Position numbers and translations under genes: made by a program. Shown piece after piece: positions 59,667 through 64,000 of a stretch of DNA of 64,000 nt; positions within the stretch are counted from its first letter, which is position 1, and each line of letters opens with the position of its first letter. The stretch is from Rhodospirillales bacterium (GTDB lineage Bacteria; Pseudomonadota; Alphaproteobacteria; Micavibrionales; Micavibrionaceae), in NCBI GenBank assembly GCA_020638365.1, contig JACKIQ010000002.1:372001-436000 (forward strand), in the 5' to 3' direction. The notes beneath the pieces are model-generated. The model saw nothing but the letters and a program-made list of their open reading frames with translations. It had not been told where the DNA came from and did not search any database.

Positions 59667-61529
59667 ATGGGCGAACCAGAAGCAAATCAGGATAAAACAC
59701 GTCCGTCTCATTTAATGCCGACGGGCGATAACGCTATTAAAGCCTTGGAAGGCTTTCTCCTCGTCATGGGTTTTAACCCGGACCGGGTGAACGGGACATT
59801 CTCCGCCGCAGACAAGGCCGCCTACGATCAGGCGCGCACGCAATACAGCTTCCTTCCGGAAATCACCGACTCCCCTGATGATACGGCGATGCTTGCCGTG
59901 TTCCAGGCCATAGACCGGGGATTACAGAATAATGTCGCCTTCCAGCAAGACTACGTTGAAGGCGTAAGGAGCCAGACTAACACATCCGCGCTTCAGGGCG
60001 CTCTTGTAGCTGGCGGCTCATGGGCCAACAGGCATTTGGGCGACCGAATCTCGAACGGCGAATCCATAACGATTGACGGCGACCGCGGCATATTGACCAA
60101 TCGCGGCGCCCGCAACGCCCCTACCCTCACTGGCGTAGCGACGCTTCAATCCACCTTAAATCTTCTGACCGGATCCAACCTGACGCCAACAGGCATAATC
60201 GACTCCGGTACACTGACGATCATGCATTCTTATGCTCGGGAAAAAGGCATTGAATGGTCCAACGACACGCAGGCGGATTTCGGCCGGATCGTTGAACATA
60301 TTCAAGCCAACGAGGGCGATGCGTTGCGCACTAAGATAGCCGAGGCGCTTAACGGCGATACGGACCACAGAGCCCCGGACCCGCGCACCCTTGACGCACA
60401 GATCGTGATGAACGGTCTCGCCCGTCAGGCCGGATCGGACACGCGCACGGCGCCGGACTCCCGTCAAACCGACAGCCGCATAACGGACGAAATGTCCCAC
60501 ACGCGAACGGTAATCGCCCCTGAAACGGGCGTCGTGCTTACGCCGGCGGAACCCGAAATCGCGCAAGCGCAAGAAGTAAAAGCCGAGCCGCCTTTCGGAT
60601 TGAACTCCATGTACAGGGTTACGCGCCGAGATGTCTTGCAGGAAGTGGAAGCGATTTCGGCACGCCAGAACGCCAATGAATCCGGTCCAGAACACATTCT
60701 GGCCTATTCCGAGGAAGCCCGTGGTTTCCTCCTGATTTCAAAAACAGGGACGGAAGGACAAAGCACGGTTTATCAGGTTTCCGACAAGAACGTCTCACGG
60801 ATTATGAGCGGAATCACCGATGGCTCGATTGCTCTGGATACGTCCGCAAGCAAATTTATCGCTGAAAAAGTACACGCCGGCGCCGAAGAAACACGAGCCT
60901 TCAGCACCGAAGAACTGCGCACCGCCTTCGCGGAAAACGCGACCCGCTTCACCGGCGACACGCGTGAACGTCTGCTGACGACTTCGGCTACCCTGACGAA
61001 CGGCGATCAACTGACGTTCGGTCTCGACGACCTCCACGACGCCCTGAACAGGATCGACAGTAAGTACGACTGGCAAGGACAGGATGACCCAGTTGCAGTT
61101 CGCGACTATGTTCGTGGCCTGCGCCAGGCTGCCGAAGACGCGCGCGAAGAGCGCCCGTCAACCCTTCCGGAATGGCGCGGCGCGGCTCTCGATGCGACAA
61201 ACAGCGTCGAAGTGGATATCGCCGGCCAGACAACCCGGATCCCCAGCGAAATATGGGACAGGACCTACGCAACGTTAAGCGAAACCCAGAGAGGTTTTTC
61301 GACCGATCGCAATGCCTCGGCCCTTGAAGTCAGAACAGCTTCGGAAACGGTCAACGGTCGCGAAGCGGAAGCATCAGGACAATTGGCGAGCGACTTCGGA
61401 AATGTTGTCGAATACGCCGATGATGCGGTCGCTGCGAATATGGCCGATATCGGTGTCGAAACGGATGTCCCGGACACCAACATACCCGGGGAAAGGGCGC
61501 CGGAAGCCGCGCCGGTCCGCAACGCTTGA
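59667..61529 (+). CDS. Large cysteine-free orphan with PG-binding-like modules
   Basis: 620 residues, acidic, without any Cys and without a signal peptide or membrane helix. Residues 20-55 (AIKALEGFLLVMGFNPDRVNGTFSAADKAA) resemble a peptidoglycan-binding-like module: hydrophobic helix, loop, G-x-F. A second similar stretch lies at 155-190 (ATLQSTLNLLTGSNLTPTGIIDSGTL). A Thr/Asp/Arg-rich linker (around 240-290) precedes a C-terminal half of helices and turns. AGGG precedes the ATG at a good distance. No family recognised. Possible secreted effector or structural protein. Confidence 0.75.
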   Translation: MGEPEANQDKTRPSHLMPTGDNAIKALEGFLLVMGFNPDRVNGTFSAADKAAYDQARTQYSFLPEITDSPDDTAMLAVFQAIDRGLQNNVAFQQDYVEGVRSQTNTSALQGALVAGGSWANRHLGDRISNGESITIDGDRGILTNRGARNAPTLTGVATLQSTLNLLTGSNLTPTGIIDSGTLTIMHSYAREKGIEWSNDTQADFGRIVEHIQANEGDALRTKIAEALNGDTDHRAPDPRTLDAQIVMNGLARQAGSDTRTAPDSRQTDSRITDEMSHTRTVIAPETGVVLTPAEPEIAQAQEVKAEPPFGLNSMYRVTRRDVLQEVEAISARQNANESGPEHILAYSEEARGFLLISKTGTEGQSTVYQVSDKNVSRIMSGITDGSIALDTSASKFIAEKVHAGAEETRAFSTEELRTAFAENATRFTGDTRERLLTTSATLTNGDQLTFGLDDLHDALNRIDSKYDWQGQDDPVAVRDYVRGLRQAAEDAREERPSTLPEWRGAALDATNSVEVDIAGQTTRIPSEIWDRTYATLSETQRGFSTDRNASALEVRTASETVNGREAEASGQLASDFGNVVEYADDAVAANMADIGVETDVPDTNIPGERAPEAAPVRNA

Positions 61530-61585
61530 ACTGAAAGCCTGCAGCGAATCTGAACGTACTGAAAAGAGTTTTTGGGAGAAAGAAA

Positions 61586-62134
61586 ATGGCCGATGAACCT
61601 GTTATTTTAGAAAGCACCGATCATCCAAACATTGAGACTCAAGATGGCACGGCAAAAGGACCGGCTGAAAAGATTGGGGAAGAAGCTCACCCATCCGAAT
61701 CCTCTGACGCTAGAATGCTTAATGCACTAGAAAAGCTTAGGGGTGCGATGCAAGAAGATAGGCTTCGAGGTGTAGAGGAGATCAGGCAAGGATTGCTTCA
61801 TCCGGAATCACCGGAAGTAGTTGTCGAGAGAGCGTTCTCAGATTTTTATGTAGATCCCGATTTGCTTTTAAAAACACCGGGAGCAGGCGTAGAATACCCA
61901 CAGGATTTCTTTTTGATTCCGAGCATACAAATTTTTGAAGCAGATCAATTACCTCCCACAGGGATCAGCGTTATTGATACTGAAAACTGGACTTCCAACT
62001 TGGTGGGTCTATTTGATGGTCATGTAAATCATGGCGGTGATTTAAAAATCATTGAGCCGAGCCTGGATGAAGCTGGGCTTGATGACGCACAAACTGATGT
62101 CACGGCAACTCATAAAGCGGTCGCGCCAAGATAA
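61586..62134 (+). CDS. Cysteine-free acidic orphan
   Basis: 182 residues, acidic, no Cys, no signal peptide. The first 55 residues are charged and likely disordered; a helical part (NALEKLRGAMQEDRLRGVEEI) and a beta-like segment (FFLIPSIQIFEADQLPPTGISVI) follow. It starts 56 bases after the 620-residue orphan with GGGAG upstream, so it is probably co-transcribed. Not recognised. Confidence 0.7.
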   Translation: MADEPVILESTDHPNIETQDGTAKGPAEKIGEEAHPSESSDARMLNALEKLRGAMQEDRLRGVEEIRQGLLHPESPEVVVERAFSDFYVDPDLLLKTPGAGVEYPQDFFLIPSIQIFEADQLPPTGISVIDTENWTSNLVGLFDGHVNHGGDLKIIEPSLDEAGLDDAQTDVTATHKAVAPR

Positions 62135-62273
62135 TTTTACCAGAGCGCTTATAAAACAAACGCCAGTAATTTTCTAAGATCTGTGCTGTAAGGATGGGTC
62201 CCGATAACGGAGACGCAAAGACATTCACGTCTTTCGATTCAGAAAATAACTTTGACGGAAAAAATAGAAAAAA

Positions 62274-62771
62274 TCAGCCATCTAGGCTCAGCACCATCTG
62301 CCCGAAGGGACCGGGCATGGCCGCATAGCTTTCATCAATACGCTCAAGAACTTCATATCGGCCGATATCATTCGCATAACGTCGGATCATACCCATGACC
62401 CCACCGCCTTCATTGGACTCATCCGCGATCTCTAACGCCCGGATCGCCCCGGCAACAAAATCGCAATCGCCGACATTAACGCCTTGCTGAAGGAGTAGAA
62501 ACTCAATCTTCTCCTCACCTTGATCTTTAAGAATACGCACAACATCGGCAATAAACGAAGACTGCCCGTTTTCCATAGCCTTCGCCATGCACTGGTAAAA
62601 AAGCTTGCCGATACCGACTTCATCCTGCCCCAGATAGACCTCCACGAAACCCAGTACATCCCCGGCTTCCTGGAAAGCAAGAAAATCGGCCTCGACCTTG
62701 CGCAAGGCTGCATTTTCAGCACCCATCGCCTGTCTGAGTAACTCGGAAGAAGATCCGTAATCCCTGAACAT
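62274..62771 (-). CDS. Hypothetical protein, 165 aa
   Basis: A helical, acidic, soluble protein with Cys in QCMAKAME and GDCDFVAGA. ATG 62771 has AAGGG at seven bases; a TTG at 62777 would add two codons. It converges on the orphan pair, separated by 139 bases that hold only a small hairpin (AAAGAC/GTCTTT near 62217-62236). Not recognised. Confidence 0.65.
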   Translation of the reverse strand: MFRDYGSSSELLRQAMGAENAALRKVEADFLAFQEAGDVLGFVEVYLGQDEVGIGKLFYQCMAKAMENGQSSFIADVVRILKDQGEEKIEFLLLQQGVNVGDCDFVAGAIRALEIADESNEGGGVMGMIRRYANDIGRYEVLERIDESYAAMPGPFGQMVLSLDG

Positions 62772-62905
62772 CTTCAAACCCTTTTGACGCTGCCAAAAAA
62801 CCCCGGCCAGAACGTTAAAAAATATGAATTCTCCGTGTTCTCGATTATGGCATTACCAGAGGATAAAAAATAGAGAAAAACATGATTCGTCAAAGAATGG
62901 AAAAA

Positions 62906-62995
62906 TGGCGGAGAGGGTGGGATTTGAACCCACGATACCCTTGCGAGTATACCGCATTTCGAGTGCGGCGCATTCAGCCACTCTGCCACCTCTCC
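62906..62995 (-). tRNA. tRNA-Ser (anticodon CGA)
   Basis: 90 bases on the minus strand with encoded CCA. The acceptor GGAGAGG pairs with CCTCTCC; loop CTCGAAA gives anticodon CGA; a long variable arm is present; T-arm GGTTCAAAT. Confidence 0.95.
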
Positions 62996-63052
62996 ACGCC
63001 CGGCACGCCGGGTTCAGACCTTTTACGGCTTTAGCCGCCTGAAAGCAAGAGC

Positions 63053-63733
63053 CTACGCCGCGTCGCGCTCCCTCGCCGTTTTTTTATCCGCCTCCTCAGA
63101 GCAAACTTCCCCCTCCCCGCTTCGCTTTTCGCTTTTCATGGCTTTACGTTCTTTATGCAGATGATGAAGGGACGGAAGAACGGAAAGAACGATGATCACC
63201 AGAACGATGGGCAACAAATAATGATCGACCTTATCGGCCGGAATCAGGTTCCCCGCAAGATAGCCGAGCGCACAAAGCCCTGCGACCCATAGCACGGCCC
63301 CCACGACGGTGTTCACCACGAATTCCCGGTAATCCATCCGCACCATCCCCGCGAGAAACGGCGCAAACGTTCGCACGATCGGCATGAACCGCGCCATGAT
63401 GACGGTCATTTTCCCGTGCTTTTCGTAAAAGCGTTGTGTCATCTCCAGATGCTGGCGCTTGATGAACCGCGTATCGCCCTTGGCAAACAGCTTCATCCCG
63501 ACCCTCCGCCCGATCTCATACCCGACAAGGTTCCCGGTCACCGCCGCGACCACCCCCCCGCCCACAAGAATCCAGATATTCAAAATACCCTGCGAAGCCA
63601 GAAACCCCGCGGTAAACAACAGGCTGTCTCCCGGCATGAAAAAGAAAAACGGCACCCCGGATTCAAGGAACAGAATGCTCCAGACCCCCAGATAACCCAG
63701 AGATTTAATCAGCGATAAAACGTCAAAACCCAT
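63053..63733 (-). CDS. DedA-family membrane protein
   Basis: About 226 residues. The DedA signature is clear: FLESGVPFFFFMPGDSLLFTAGFLA, GNLVGYEIGRRVG, FYEKHGKMTVIMARFMPIVRTFAPFLAGMVRM. DedA proteins flip undecaprenyl phosphate or other lipids and help keep membrane potential. ATG 63733; the longer frame to 63802 is ignored. Charged tail at the end. Confidence 0.95.
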   Translation of the reverse strand: MGFDVLSLIKSLGYLGVWSILFLESGVPFFFFMPGDSLLFTAGFLASQGILNIWILVGGGVVAAVTGNLVGYEIGRRVGMKLFAKGDTRFIKRQHLEMTQRFYEKHGKMTVIMARFMPIVRTFAPFLAGMVRMDYREFVVNTVVGAVLWVAGLCALGYLAGNLIPADKVDHYLLPIVLVIIVLSVLPSLHHLHKERKAMKSEKRSGEGEVCSEEADKKTARERDAA

Positions 63734-63832
63734 GAAAACACCCCAACTGCGGCAGTTGCAAAACCGCCAAGGTAAGGTAAGGTAATCCGCTGCGCCCGGC
63801 AACAGTTTTAGGAAGTCCCCTTAGACCAGTAA

Positions 63833-64000
63833 TTATGGTCCGTCGGAAATAAAATCGGCATGTGTGCCGATCCTGCGAGAATAGATATCCCGCTGTTCGC
63901 GCAAGATGTCCTCAGTCCACTGCTGAACATTTCGTTCAAGCCCGGTTACTATTCCGGCCTGATACAGGTCGTTACTTTCCCATTTGTTCGGACGGTCGGA
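63833..64000 (-). CDS. 3' end of unknown gene, runs off the window
   Basis: An open minus-strand frame from the right edge to a stop at 63833 gives 55 residues, including NKWESNDLYQAGIVTGLERN and WTEDILREQRDIYSRRIG. Soluble and charged. The start is outside the window and no family is recognised. It ends about 100 bases before the DedA start. Confidence 0.6.
   Translation of the reverse strand, partial: SDRPNKWESNDLYQAGIVTGLERNVQQWTEDILREQRDIYSRRIGTHADFISDGP

Noticed and set aside
1..64000. CRISPR arrays, insertion sequences or prophage blocks
   Set aside because: No regularly spaced direct repeats, transposase motifs or phage structural genes were seen.

Overview
The window looks like a chromosomal segment of an alphaproteobacterium. 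The evidence is a set of lineage-typical genes: the DUF4167 and DUF1491 proteins, the short twin-transmembrane protein after ubiG, a fabA-fabB-fabI operon, a RodZ-like HTH protein beside prfA-prmC, gatCAB, and an Rrf2-regulated suf operon. The bulk is moderately GC-rich with several clearly AT-richer patches. No rRNA, insertion sequence, prophage block or CRISPR array was seen. I cannot place it below class. A System II cytochrome c maturation protein (CcsBA fusion), unusual for the class, suggests a divergent lineage.

Layout. 1-10.5 kb, mostly plus strand: 3' end of pnp, two small membrane proteins, a glycerophosphodiesterase, an AT-rich acyltransferase, an HxlR regulator, a ccsBA-tlpA pair and an M17 aminopeptidase. 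10.5-20.5 kb, minus strand: a MurC/Mpl-like ligase, a lipoprotein, clpB, a DUF4167 protein, prmC, prfA, a RodZ-like protein and lysC. 20.5-22.2 kb, plus strand: ubiG and two small proteins. 22.3-26.8 kb, minus strand: fabI, fabB, fabA, an orphan and an SH3-domain protein. dusA follows on plus.

27.8-38.4 kb holds the most striking feature, a long minus-strand suf locus (sufR, sufB, sufC, sufD, sufS, sufT, sufA). Eight extra genes are interleaved, many with ATGA or TGATG start-stop overlaps: a TPR protein, a pterin dehydratase, a single-TM protein, an orphan, three tandem YcxB-like membrane proteins with mosaic base composition, and an exported 8-cysteine protein. A paralogue of the 8-cysteine protein lies between gatA and gatB 24 kb away. 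A 139-bp imperfect palindrome separates sufT from sufA, and a related palindrome lies at 22.2 kb.

38.4-48.4 kb, minus strand: a sterol desaturase-like protein, two duplicated small membrane proteins, prfC, an entericidin, a DUF1491 protein, fur, a PAS histidine kinase with a degenerate GGDEF partner, tgt (lacking the zinc cysteines), rpmB and a CobD/CbiB-like membrane protein. 48.5-58.3 kb, mainly plus: phaZ, a YgjP-type metalloprotein, ruvX (minus), an expanded gatCAB operon, a TerD protein, tRNA-Ser(GCU), an acetyltransferase remnant and a TPR protein. 58.3-64 kb: purT, two cysteine-free orphans behind a near-consensus promoter, another orphan, tRNA-Ser(CGA), a DedA protein and the 3' end of a gene running off the edge.

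Gene calls and starts come from reading motifs by eye. No database search or composition calculation was run.
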